Source: Selaginella tamariscina (taxonomy: Eukaryota > Streptophyta > Lycopodiopsida > Selaginellales > Selaginellaceae). Taken from it: a stretch of 64,000 nucleotides of DNA. The notes under the pieces were generated by a model. That model was not told the origin of the DNA. It searched no databases and saw nothing but the letters and a program-made list of their open reading frames with translations. Of this stretch, positions 25,699 through 36,534 are shown in pieces. Location of the stretch: positions 165,001 through 229,000 of the forward strand of contig PUQB01000171.1 of assembly GCA_003024785.1 (NCBI GenBank). The letters run 5' to 3'. The translations under genes and the position numbers were made by a program. Each line of letters begins with the position of its first letter. Positions within the stretch are counted from its first letter, which is position 1.

Positions 25699-26570
25699 AA
25701 GTGTGCATTCTCAGATGTCTGTTTACAAGTGTCGCTCATGAATGAATTTAGAGTGCATTGGTGGATCCAAGATTAAGTTCAATATATCACACGCTCTGTG
25801 ACCCCAGAGTGAGCCACTTCCTTGTTGCTGAGAGACTACGTACTCATGGTTTGTAGTCTAGTTAAAATTTGTGTAAACTCCAATGTTCCGTAGAATTGGT
25901 ATATAACACTCGCGCAATACCTCATACAGCATTGTATAATATCTGTAAATACAGCTATAAAAATGATAAGATCGCATCATGTTAACATCGCGGTGTTATT
26001 TAATTCATGTTTGAACTTTTATTTAACTTTACCATGGAGTGTTAAGATATACTTTGAATAGAAATCAATTATATATATTCTATATTCCGCATGGTTCAAT
26101 GTGCTGACCATTGTTGGCCCATGGATCAAAGTGTAATTCTTGTAATCCTCTTTAAAACCCACTCTTTAACCAACGTAATGCAGTAAAATTTAAACCACTT
26201 AAATTTAATATAACTTTTGAAATTTAACCTAAATAAGTTAATATTACAAATGAACTCGGGGCTTATTATTATAACAAGTTACTGGCGCGGACCTTAATTT
26301 GGGCAAACAAAATAATTAAAATAATAACAAGTTACTGGCGCGGACCTTAATTTGTGCAAAAAGAATAATTAAAATAAATACATATTAAGATAATTAATAT
26401 GTACTTTATATATTAAATAGCCCCTCCACGTCACTGCCATGTCACTTTAAGTGACATGGCAGATGGCGTGGAAGGAGGTGACGTGGCAAGTGGTTAATTT
26501 AAATTATAACAAAATGTATAATAAATTAATAAATATTAAAATCCCAAGAGAAATAAACATCTAACATATA
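25699..26570. other. 3' spacer of intronless gene with short repeats
   Basis: AT-rich spacer. Two tandem copies of a block of about 48 bp starting aacaagttactggcgcgg lie at 26273-26370; copy 2 has one at 55968. An inverted repeat, gccatgtcactt then aagtgacatggc, lies at 26436-26461 and is extended imperfectly by ccacgtcact and agatggcgtgg. Confidence 0.6.
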
Positions 26571-26579
26571 TACACATAA

Positions 26580-26720
26580 GCAGTGAAATACGCCGTAGTA
26601 AAAAAACGCTACGGATTAATAATTAAACTAAATTAATAATTATTTATTTTATAACTTTATTATTAATTTAATTTAATTATTAATCCGTAGCATTTTTATT
26701 ACTACGGCGTATTTCATTGC
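26580..26720. mobile_element. Foldback MITE, 141 bp
   Basis: Near-perfect terminal inverted repeats of about 45 bp start GCAGTGAAATACGCCGTAGT on the left; the right end reads actacggcgtatttcattgc. Both sides are flanked by ACATAA (26574-26579 and 26721-26726), a likely 6-bp target duplication. The short centre is AT-rich. Copy 2 has the same element at 56238-56390, so it inserted before the large duplication. Confidence 0.8.
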
Positions 26721-27249
26721 ACATAAAAGACCTTTAGGGTTAATGCATATGATTTTTACATGTTTTTTAATTTATAGTTGGTTTTTAGTATTTATTAATT
26801 TATTATTCTTATATTGATTTTCACGTATGAAATGTACATAAAAGAGTTAAAGATATTGTTTTTACACGTTTTTTTTAATTATCTACAAGTTTCTATGTTT
26901 TTTTATTTCTTTTGGTTTTTATTATTTGTTAATTTATTATTTTTTGTATTAATTTCACTTAAAATATAAAAAATGTGCATATGGTTTGTTTTTTATTTAC
27001 ACAAGTTTTTATCATTTCAAGTAAAAATCAAATTTAAAAATAATAATTTAATAATATAAAATAAGGGAAAATGCCCTCCAAATATTACAATATTGTAAAA
27101 CGGCCCTTGAAGTTTTGAAATTGTCAAAAGCCCTTGTGAAGTTTTTGAATTTGTCAAAAAGGCCCATGTGAACCGTCAAAAAATAATTAAAGAGGGGAAA
27201 ATGTGATTGCCCTAGTGATGCTTATTTTGAGACAGCACTACGCATATTT

Positions 27250-27385
27250 ATTTAAGCTTAAGCGATCGGTAAAAGATGCTGTTGTAGCTGGAAATTAAGC
27301 TTAAGCGATCGGTAAAAGATGCTGTTGTAGCTGGAAATTAAGCTTAAGCGATCGGTAAAGATGCTGTTGTAGCTGGAAAATTTGA
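27250..27385. repeat. Tandem repeat, three units of about 49 bp
   Basis: Three direct copies of a unit containing aagcgatcggtaaaagatgc and tgttgtagctggaaa. At the equivalent place in copy 2 (56915-56955) there is only one unit. Confidence 0.9.
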
Positions 27386-27514
27386 GTTGAGAAAAATAAA
27401 AAATGATAAATCTCGATATACAGTTGGTGTCAAGCCACAAAGGATAAAAACAAAAAGGCTTAACTCAAGAACAAATCAAGAACAAGGAACAAGGCAAGAA
27501 TAAGAAGGTTAAGA

Positions 27515-27548
27515 ACTCTCTCTCTCTCTATATATATAGAGAGAGATG
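27515..27548. repeat. Palindromic CT/TA/AG junction, copy 1 to copy 2
   Basis: A run of CT, then TATATATA, then AGAGAG forms a perfect palindrome, followed at once by gttactctccgtgcatg, the start of the repeated unit. At 57100-57133 the copy 2 to copy 3 junction has the same form. Confidence 0.9.
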
Positions 27549-27697
27549 TATTTGTTACTCTCCGTGCATGCATGTTTTATGTAGATAAGTATCTGTACAC
27601 TAAGATAGTATTGTAAATTTATTTATAGATATGGAGTATATATATATACTTACAAATAACTATGTATTTCTGAATTTGGATATATATATATCTATAG

Positions 27698-28806
27698 GCT
27701 TGCAGCTCACCTGCCGAAGATACAACTTTATCTGAAGAAGAGAAACAGTATATACTCGGAAACGATGCTCAAGCTAAAGTACCAATTGGTAAAATACCAT
27801 GGGGACAGATATTATCCAAGTCATTCGTCTGGGCATTAACAGTATGCCATTTCTGCCACAACTGGGGTACATTCATACTTTTAACATGGATGCCAACGTA
27901 TTATAATCAGGTAATAATCATGTTTTAGTTAAACTTAAAGTTAAGTATAATTTAATTTGTAACTATGCAGGTTTTGGGATTCAATTTAATGGAGTCTGGT
28001 ATGTTTTCGGTCCTTCCGTGGTTAACAATGGCAGTTTCAGCAAATGTTGGTGGATGGATTGCTGATAACCTTGTTAAAAAGGGAGTTTCAGTCACATTAG
28101 TTCGAAAGGTGTGCGTGTGCGTGTGCGTGTGTGTTAAGCAATATACCATTGACATACGTATTCCTAATATTGTTTGCAGATTATGCAATCCGTAGGATTC
28201 CTAGGCCCTGCGTTTTTCCTTACACAACTCAGCCACATCCGGTCTCCTACGGAGGCAGTCATGTGCATGATGGCCTCTCAAGTAAGACTTAATATATGTG
28301 TACATGTGTGTGCGTGGTGTGTGTATATATACGTAATCTATATGTTGTGTGTATGTATATAATGTTTTATAACGTATATAACCAGTGTTTTTTTCTTGAG
28401 CAGGGCTCAGATGCCTTCTCTCAGTCAGGATTATATTCCAATCATCAAGACATTGGTCCTCGCTATGCGGTAAGTTTTAAGTATTTAATTGATTAATTTA
28501 ATACAGCTTTTATTGTGTAAATATGAATTAATATATTTATTTTCCAGGGGGTGTTGCTGGGACTTTCCAACACAGCAGGAGTCCTTGCTGGTGTTATAGG
28601 AACTGCTGCTACAGGATACATACTGCAACATGGTGTGTGTGTGTGTGTGTGTGTGTGTCTACACTATACAGTCTGGTTTATATATATATATGAGATTATA
28701 TATTACAGGAACGTGGGACGATGTATTCAAGGTGGCAGTTGGGTTGTATTTAGTAGGAACAGTTATATGGAATATCTTTTCAACAGGGGAGAGAGTTTTT
28801 GATTGA
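27698..28806 (+). pseudogene. PHT4;4-like 3' half, copy 2
   Basis: Contains the equivalents of exons 3624 to 4726 of copy 1 with all splice sites. Its reading frame is intact: SFVWALTVCHFCHNWGTF in the first exon and YLVGTVIWNIFSTGERVFD with stop 28804-28806 in the last. The first half of the transporter (about seven exons, including the transit peptide) is absent, because the unit begins in the preceding intron. Without a promoter or 5' exons it cannot make a full transporter. Confidence 0.9.
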
Positions 28807-29890
28807 GAAATGGAAGTTCCACTCAGATTAGACCTAGTTACAAGTAAGCTTATAAAAATTAAATGAAATTAGTAAAAATTATATCATTTAAATTAATTTT
28901 AAATAATAGAACCTTTTAAATTAATATTTAAACCTTAATTCATGTGTAACTATTTAAAACTAAAAACTCATATATACAAATTGACACTCCCATTATTTAA
29001 TCATAATTATTAATTAATTAGTAAATATTAGCACTAATTTTGAAAAAGAAAATCTTATATATTGTCTTTCTATTTAAAATCCATATAAAATTGTTAAATA
29101 ATAAGCTAATTAATTATAATATGTATAAGGGCAACTTCACATATATTTGAATTTTGACACATTTATAAATTGTAATTAAATATTATTAATATATTATTGA
29201 TTCACATTTGAATGACTTAAGATTTAATCAACACAGACGCATGCATGTGTGTTTATTTAAATAACGTTGCTTGTTTCATCGTCTAAATTCTTAATTTATA
29301 TGTGTATATATATATATATTTGTGTACAATATAATTGTATGTTAAAAAGAAACTGTATTATGCTTCACTCTTGAAAACTTTAATATTATCTGTGTTTTAA
29401 TGTGCATAAATTTTATTTAAGAAATAATAAATATAAGATTAAAATATATTAAATATAGTAAATTATGTATGAATTATTATTATTCTTGCATAAAATTTAT
29501 GTATTTAAAGCATATTAATTTTTCAAATGGTAAAAACATAACCTAATTCTACTTTATATTATGATTAGTCTAGAGGGGATTCCCATATAAGCCTCTGACC
29601 CACTTAAGGTGTTAAGGGGTTTAGGATAATTTTGGTTAATTTTAAATATAAATATTATTTAATCTTAAAGTTAGAGTTATCAACAACAAAGACATTAAAA
29701 TTCTTAAAGGTGAAAAAAGTGTTATAATTTTTATATAACCTTTGGACATTATTACTTTAAACATTATTATTATTACATATTATAATTGGTGTCCAACCTC
29801 TAACGAGTGTTTGAGTTAGGTCTTTAGGGGTGGTTTTAAAGATCCGGTTTAAGATGTTGACTCACTAACACTAGGGTTAGCCCACTCACA
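28807..29890. other. AT-rich spacer, copy 2
   Basis: Equivalent of 4727-5755. It has an extra stretch of about 100 bp near 29345-29455 and lacks the gagcaacaatctcac segment kept by copies 1 and 3. Confidence 0.6.
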
Positions 29891-30577
29891 CAAGTCGCAG
29901 AAAAAATCTGTGGTTGTACTCGGAGGAGCTGAGTTTTTAGGTTTTTACATGTGCATGCGCTTGGCTTGGGACGTTGCAATCGATAGTTTCAGAGACGAGA
30001 AACAGCTTGAACTTGAAATGCAAAGGAGGAGAGTTACAGTTTTACATAGGGATACCAAGGTGCAATTAGTAGAGGTAGATCTTCTAAAGACAGATACCAT
30101 GAAGCAACTGCTTAAGGAGCATGACTTTTGGATGGTGGTGCACTTGGTGCAGAGGGAATGCAGGAAGAATGCCGAGCTCAACACGCGTTTAACCAAACAG
30201 ACTTTTAATCTTTGTACCAAATTTAATGTGGAAGAATTGGTATAGGTGTCACCTTATTTTGGTATGGAAAAACGACTGCTAAAAGTCTGTTTAATAGCTT
30301 ACTAAATGATTGTCAACTACATGTGAGTATGTTGCGCATGTCTATTGTATATGGAGATTACACCAGGACAGACATGCTTTTCTATTATGATATGGTCAAC
30401 ATAGAAAAGGGTGAACATGTAGTTGTCTTATGTGAAATGGAGTTGCGACTTGAATGTGTACGTGTGAATAACTTTGTGGCCTTTGTAGTGCGTGTGCTTG
30501 GCTACATGCAAAAAGAGAAGACGAGGGTGATCAATGTGGGGGGGGAAATCCAGTGCATGACCGTGAGTAACTTATAA
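29891..30577 (+). pseudogene. GAE-like epimerase relic, copy 2 (longest)
   Basis: Same relic as at 5740, but it keeps 109 bp (30377-30485) missing from copies 1 and 3. This restores the region MLFYYDMVNIEKGEHVVVL and then NFVAFVVRVLGYM and VINVGGEIQCMTVSNL, aligning with the GAE blocks YFFFTKDILKGK, DDIVKGCLAALD and VFNLGNTSPVPVSDL. It lacks a short stretch before YGKTTAKS that the other two keep. A stop after NVEELV is shared by all copies. Confidence 0.65.
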
Positions 30578-30821
30578 GAGAAATAAGCTTGGTTATAAAT
30601 AAGACTGTGCTGTTCAGCTTTGTGCCAACCCACACAGTTCAAGAATGATGCATTTGAACCATTTGTACCTCTGAATGCTGAATTTAATAAGTCTGTGCCT
30701 ATCCACCAAGGGATTACAGACCTGAATTTGCTGCTTGTAGAAACGTGTAACTGCTTTGCAAATTGCATTTAAAAGGAGTAGACTTGTATTAATGTGTTGT
30801 ATAACAACGTATGTACTCGTC

Positions 30822-31110
30822 TTGTCCATGTGTATGTGATTATGGTAATCATGAGCTTTATCCAGTGCATGTATGTCTGGATCAATGTAGAAAGCCAGTG
30901 TGCTGAAGATTACCTGTCCATGTGTATGTGATTATGGTAATCACGAGCTTTATCCAGTGCATGTATGTCTGAATCAATGTAGAAAGCCAGTGTGTTGGAG
31001 ATTATCCTTGAGTGCCTGTCCATGTGTATGTGATTATGGTAATCACGAGCTTTATCCAATGCATGTATGTCTGGATCAATGTAGAAAGCCAGTGTGCTGG
31101 AGATTATCCT
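30822..31110 (+). repeat. Minisatellite, three units, copy 2
   Basis: Equivalent of 6586-6880. Two units (from about 30915) are open in one frame and would encode CPCVCDYGNHELYPVHVCL, then NQCRKPVCWRLSLSA, repeated with small changes: a cysteine-rich 34-residue period. Confidence 0.88.
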
Positions 31111-32751
31111 TGAATCCTTATTCAACAGATTAAACCAATTTTCTAGTGATATATGTGTGCCCATTACACATAGATTCTCTAAAATCACACCCTCCAGTTA
31201 CTCAAGCTGCTATAGTTTATCATAATTTGAAGAAGTTCAAAAATAATTGTCCATATAATCACATTTTTTAAGAACAACAATTTCAACGTATATACATTTA
31301 AATTCAATACAAATACATATACACTAACGTGTATATGCATTATACATTTATCAAGAATATTATGCTTATGTATCTATATGCATACATACATAACACTATG
31401 AACACACATTCACACACAAGATTATAAACAATGCAGACAAACATATATGTATATATGTATGTATGCACATGAATGCATATGTTTATATATGATATACACC
31501 TGTATATCCAAACCAAGGCACATGTCTTTGCTATGTATTCAATATGCTCTTGTTTCTTCTATTTAAATATTCAAGAAGTTAAATTAACACCCAAGCATCA
31601 CATTTGTTCTTATAATCTACGTACGATTTGATCAAAGGCATATATTTTCACACACACACCACCTATCGGAATTTCACAATACATAAACCACATCACACAC
31701 ACACACATGCACACACACACACATAGTTTCTTATTTAAAATTTTCACATTTTTATTTGATAAATATAATTCTAGATTGTTTTTTAATAAGAGATTTACAT
31801 TTCTAACTATTAACAATCTCTACCAAGAGATGTGATTGATGATTAAGATTTATTATTAATGTAGAAAATATAACTTTAGGTTAAAATATACTACTTTAAA
31901 GAATTTTAAATTTCCATGAGTTCCTAATTAAAAAATTGAGATTTGCTATTAATAAAAATTATTTATTATAATAGACATAATCATAGGTTTACCTAAAAGT
32001 AATAAATACTTGATTTAATTAATTATCTCCGAAAGACGCTCAAATGGGCAGGCATTATTTTATGGATTGATATTTAAATATAAAATATTTTAAATAAATA
32101 AATAATATTTAAATATTCGATTAATCTAATAAAATATTGTCATGAGGATTATAATATTAATTAATATAAGTACATAATTTGTATAAATTATTAGTAAATT
32201 AGTACTAAAAACTCATTATTCACTCTGACTGCTAATAAATTTTATTATAATAAACTGAAAAATAACTTTTAAAGAAAACTTATATAAGTTTCGGCTATCT
32301 TATGATTTTCTACTTTAAAGTTAAAAAATTTCATATTAAAATTTTAAATGATAAAACATAATCTAGTTCCGTTTGTAAACCACACGCATTATCTATCTAT
32401 CTATCTATATATTGCTAACAATTTAAATGTTGAAGTTAGAACAATTTTAATGAACACACACGTATATAATCAGTAAACAATGTATTATTTTTACCTGCAC
32501 TTTCACATTTGTTCCAGAACAGGTGTATGTTGTACATATACATATATATATGTGCGCATACATATCAAATTTATTTTTAAAAATATTCTTTCACACATTA
32601 TATCTTATTGACCCACAGATTTAACATTTTACAAACAGATACGCACTACATTGTAAATAAACCAAATGCTCCATACTTTGAAATACAAAAGAATCGTATG
32701 TTTATATATATGTGGTGTGTGAACAATGTGTAAGAAGAAAATTCAATGTGA
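31111..32751. other. AT-rich intergenic tract, copy 2
   Basis: Equivalent of 6881-8660. The tRNA-Leu relic A is deleted here: the sequence passes from tgcgcatacatatc directly to aaatttatttttaaaaata near 32555-32580. A (TCTA)n run lies at 32391-32407. Confidence 0.55.
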
Positions 32752-33030
32752 TTAAAATATATACAGCATCCCATTGATGATAGAATTTGGGCCCCTTTGT
32801 TTGGAGACTCTGGGATAGACGACTCTCACCGGATGCCCCATAATCCGGCGACCCTTGAGATGACGGAACGGGTAAACGATCGCTCCAACCGGCCACTCAA
32901 CAACAGCCGCGATCGCAAACGCCACGAATCCAAGCGTCGGACCGACCACCTTCACATGGCACGGATTCTGCCGAGTCCCGCATTCCACACACGTCGGGAC
33001 GGTGTGCCTCCTGGTCCTCACTGTTGCCAT
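32752..33030 (-). pseudogene. Small cysteine-containing membrane protein, copy 2, altered C-terminus
   Basis: Same protein as at 8662-8907 through VVYPRVS, from ATG 33030. A deletion then replaces the conserved SAIPF end with a foreign tail (KQRGPNSIING...). The Mutator-like element lies 45 bp upstream of the ATG and separates it from its promoter. Whether the product would work is unknown. Confidence 0.7.
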
Positions 33031-33099
33031 TGATCCAATCGAATCGAGTCGAGGAAGAAGAAATCTATACAAAAGAGTGTCGCCAGGAGGCCTGGGCTC

Positions 33100-33137
33100 G
33101 AATATTCAAGAATATTCTAGAATATTTTGGAATATTC
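33100..33137. promoter_or_regulatory. Heat-shock-element-like phased repeats, left end
   Basis: Four GAATATTC-type units at exact 10-bp steps (33100, 33110, 33120, 33130) read GAAtaTTCaaGAAtaTTC and then taGAAtaTTttgGAAtaTTC. This fits the HSF consensus nGAAn in alternating orientation almost perfectly. They may instead be subterminal transposase-binding repeats; a matching set lies at the right end. Confidence 0.6.
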
Positions 33138-33142
33138 TTTCT

Positions 33143-33169
33143 GGTCGGCAGTATTGGCCTCAGTCGGCA
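33143..33169. repeat. Subterminal CAGTCGGCA-type motif pair, left end
   Basis: ggtcggca at 33143-33150 and cagtcggca at 33161-33169. The same nine bases occur at the right end and throughout the central array. Confidence 0.7.
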
Positions 33170-33249
33170 AAAAAGAATTCTATTAAAACTGTTGTATTTC
33201 TTTTTTATTTTTTTTATATTAGCTTAATTTATTACTCAATATACATTAG

Positions 33250-36200
33250 CTAAAGTTTCTTCTTCATCTTAAGTAAAGCTGCAGTTCTCGAACCACCAGT
33301 TACGCTTGGACGTGGAGGTGTTTGAGTAGGTAACTCTTCTGGTCTAATGTTCTCTGCAAGCTTGTTTGTTGCCAACCTAGAGAGTTCGAAACTCTTCTCG
33401 GTTCCTATAATATTCCTTCCGAGCTCGACGGCAGCTAACAATGATGACCCGGTTCCGGAACCAATATCCCAGACTAGGTCGCCAGGTCTACTGAGACGCT
33501 CGATCAAAAGCTGCATGAGTCGAACACTCTTCGGTTGAATCATAATCCTGCACAAACTTCCATTAGGATAAACATAGCAAAGTTCCTTACCAAGCCTCCT
33601 GATAACGGTCGGCAGTGTCGACGAGGATCGTGTTCGTCAACGCCAGAGGGTTTGGCCTCTTCGACTTCTTCTCAGAGCTTTGCAGCACCAAGAGAACTAA
33701 CAAGTTATCCTGCCACATAGACCAAGTTAAACTTGAACTTGAATAGCTAGCTTACCTTAATTTTGTCACGGTATCCCCAGCCTCGTGCACGGTAGACGCT
33801 GTAAGTCCCTGCAACCTCCAAGTTGATTACTGCAGCCGCCTGAATCACCGCCGAAACAGAAGGAGAACTCGCGAAGACGACCATGAAACCACTCGCTGCC
33901 AAGTGCATTCCACTGAACTGCAAGGCCTCCTCAAACTTCACCGGATCTAGCTGCACAATGTCCTTGTTGATGCTAGCACCTCCATATACAAGCTCATTGG
34001 GCAAGTCGAGGATGATGAGGTTGAAGCCGTATTCACCTACCACTTCCTGGAACAACGTTTGTGACTCAACCGTATGTAGTCTGTCAACCTGTTCGGAGCT
34101 TGGTGTACACCTCTGTCTGGGAAGCACCGGCTCGAAGAAAGACCTGCTCATCTCCTCCATGTCGCACACAGCTAGGTCGTAGGATCCACGGGATGCAGCC
34201 AGGGTCGGGATGAAGGTCATCAGGTCGTCCTTGATGTCCAAACTAGCTACAAGTGGCTGTACCTCATTGATTGTAAAGTCGAATGCCGGCGGAGGTGCTG
34301 TAGAAGAGCTTGGTCCCGCTCCCGATCCCTTTGCAGGTGTAGTTGTCTTCCGCACCGTCTTCTTCATCTTGCTCTTCTTGATAGCCTCTACTTCTTCTGG
34401 CTCCCAAACAATCGCTGGTAGATCATTGGCGTGCATGTCGAATAGTGTGCTCTCCCAAGCTGGTGGCTGTTGCGACGGACAGTCGAGCCAGAATGGAACA
34501 TGCTCCCGTTCGAACGGTGTTAGAGCTCCTCTGCTCTTCGACCACATGTGAGGCTCGCTTGTATGATCTGTCCACAGCTTCATCGTATGGGACGGTGTCA
34601 TTTGCTTCGCCAGTATGAACCTGCAACACAAAGTCAGACAGTAGCAATGCTGGATTGAAAGCTTACCTCCATATCATCCGACGCAGATTCCTCACGCTCC
34701 AGAAACTCATTCGGCTCCATCGAATAAGTGAACCGTATGCAGTCATGGAAGGGCTGAAAGACCAGGCACTTGCTCCGATTCTCATCTCGTCAAACCAGCT
34801 CATGAAGTCGACATCCGTTCCAACTTCTTCACCATCCTCTCGCAACCCCTTAAGGATCTGAATGGCTTCCTCGCGCACAGCCTTCCAATATAAGTCCAAG
34901 GTGAACCACTTGATCCACTCTTTGTCCTGCATGCCCGGTAGCCCAAGTGTCTGTTGTTCTGCCTTGGATTCGAGACGGGTGAGCTTGTTCAGGTATCGGA
35001 GTCGCAGCATGTTTGGAATCTTCGCCCTTGACATCGCATACAGCTTCTCAATGCCCATCCAGCGACACTGCTTATGAGAGATGTTTGTCACCTTCTGGAA
35101 CCACTCCTCCCCCAAGTCTGGGTCTATGATGGAGAGGAACTTGTGCATACGCTTGTCATGCTTCTTGTACACTAGCTGCTTTAGGTTCACCTCAACCTGT
35201 GAATTGCCCTTAGCACTGGTGACTGCTCTGTCGAGATCATCGTCGATCTCGTTCTGCACATAGAATAAGTTAAAAATTTCTTTCCTATAAATTAAATCGG
35301 AGGTTACCTTGAAAAGATCTTTGCGCAGATCAGGTTCGGAAGAGGATGCCAAGCCGTCTTTCCTGCTGAACTCTCCTTCCACTTCCGCACCTCAAGACGA
35401 TCAACCTCCGTGAGTGACTCGAGGATTTTCTGAGTTCCTTCTGTACTAGTGCAGACCGCCTTTACAGCGAGGAGAATATGTGGTAGCGTTGTTTCCACAG
35501 ATGTTGCTGAGATCTGTTCAACGAAACTGTAAGTCTAAACTCTTAACAAAAAGAAAAGAAAATACTCACATGTTAATCGATTGGAACATCGAAACCAGTT
35601 GAAGAATGTCGAGGTTCTCCGTGGAGATGAAACTCGATCGAACGCGAATAGCCCATCGCTGGTTGTCCTCTGCATCCTCTCGGTACAGCTTCTGCAAAGC
35701 CTGTAGCCTATGGTTCCCGTCCCAGCAGCTAAACTTCCTGTTTGAGAGCCTTGAAGCCCACTGTTTGTACTCCGGCTGAGTAAGAGCTTGCTCGAAAGAC
35801 CGGTGCTGCTCGTACTGAATCGTGTCCTTCGACAGCTCCGATAGCTCCTCAGCAGTGAGTCGATCTCCGATGGACAGAATGAACAAGGCCGTGTTGCGTA
35901 GATAACCAGCCTTCTTCAACGATGACACCAGCCTGTCCAAGTCCCCTGGGTTCACTCGTCGAACCACCTCGTTCGAATGTATTCTAGATGGGCACATCAG
36001 GAGGATCACCAAGTCCCTTGATAGTAATTTTGTCGAGCAGGTTTGCTGAGCTCTCCAAATGCAGGCTCGCCGGTATGCTGTATAACTCCTTCGGCTCCTT
36101 ATCGCTCTTCGCCTTCTTGCCTTTTGAATCAGCTTTCCCGCGGCCTCTCTTTTTGCTGACTGCCTCCTCCAAGTCGTCCTCGCTAGCTTCAACTGCCTCT

Positions 36201-36457
36201 GTCATCTGCACTTGCTCGTTCAGGACTGCAACCTCAGCGGATGAAGGAGGCAACTGCGACGAGCTCTCCGGGAAATCTGTGATTGTTGGTGGAGGCTGTT
36301 CTTGCTCAACTGCTACTACTCCAGACTGAGTCACTGGAGGATCCTCCTTTGCTACATTAGATGGTTCTCCTCTCTTGCCTCGCTTCGATATCCTCTTCTC
36401 TTCCCGTGGCTCTTCATCAGGCGCAGTCTCTAGTAGACGTTTTGAAGCTCTCACCAT
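33250..36457 (-). CDS. ParB-like plus permuted N4/N6 DNA methyltransferase, transposon-borne
   Basis: Spliced gene, about 990 residues over seven or so exons, ATG 36457, stop 33250-33252. The N-terminus (about 1-150) is charged and disordered with KKRGRGKADSKGKKAKSDK. A ParB/Srx-like domain follows: SRIHSNEVVRRVNPGDLDRL, VSSLKKAGYL and FSCWDGNHRLQALQKL, like the ParB DGxHR motif. The middle (about 300-570) is helical and unassigned. The methyltransferase has motif IV first (FNLIILDLPNELVYGG, where the family has DPPY), then a late exon with the AdoMet site, GDLVWDIGSGTGSSLLAAVE and LGRNIIGTEKSFELSRLA. That order is the beta-type permutation. Introns include 35563-35520, 35310-35257, 34667-34622, 33766-33721 and 33596-33549. 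The frame changes about three times (near 35990, 35370 and 34740), so this copy may be dead or contain errors. ParB-methyltransferase pairs are known from phages and bacteria. Confidence 0.8.
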
Positions 36458-36534
36458 TTTGTAAACTCTGGAAAGCAAACACACAAGTCAATTGATTAGG
36501 AGACAAAATAAAAAAACAAACAAAGATGACTAAC
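36458..36534 (-). other. Leader exon start and leader intron of the methyltransferase gene
   Basis: On the minus strand an acceptor tttgctttccag directly precedes AGTTTACAAA and the ATG at 36457. The upstream donor, AAG|GTTAGT at about 36534, belongs to the first repeat of the mini-exon array. The 5' leader is therefore probably spliced from the array onto the main exon. Confidence 0.55.

Larger units (their letters stand above)
3465..27534 (+). repeat. Tandem segmental duplication, copy 1 (about 24.1 kb)
   Basis: First of three direct copies. Landmarks shared with copies 2 and 3 are the PHT4 exon at 3896 (27971 and 57551), the GAE-like ORF at 5759 (29910 and 59437) and the small membrane protein at 8907 (33030 and 62000). 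The spacing between copies 1 and 2 is about 24.08 kb. Private features of copy 1 are a Harbinger insertion at 9307-13126 and a deletion of about 1.4 kb at 24350. Confidence 0.93.

Noticed and set aside
27060-27240. Possible LTR end (gggaaaatgccctcc, then tttgtcaaaaaggccc)
   Set aside because: No paired end, primer-binding site or target duplication could be found, so it is left unassigned.
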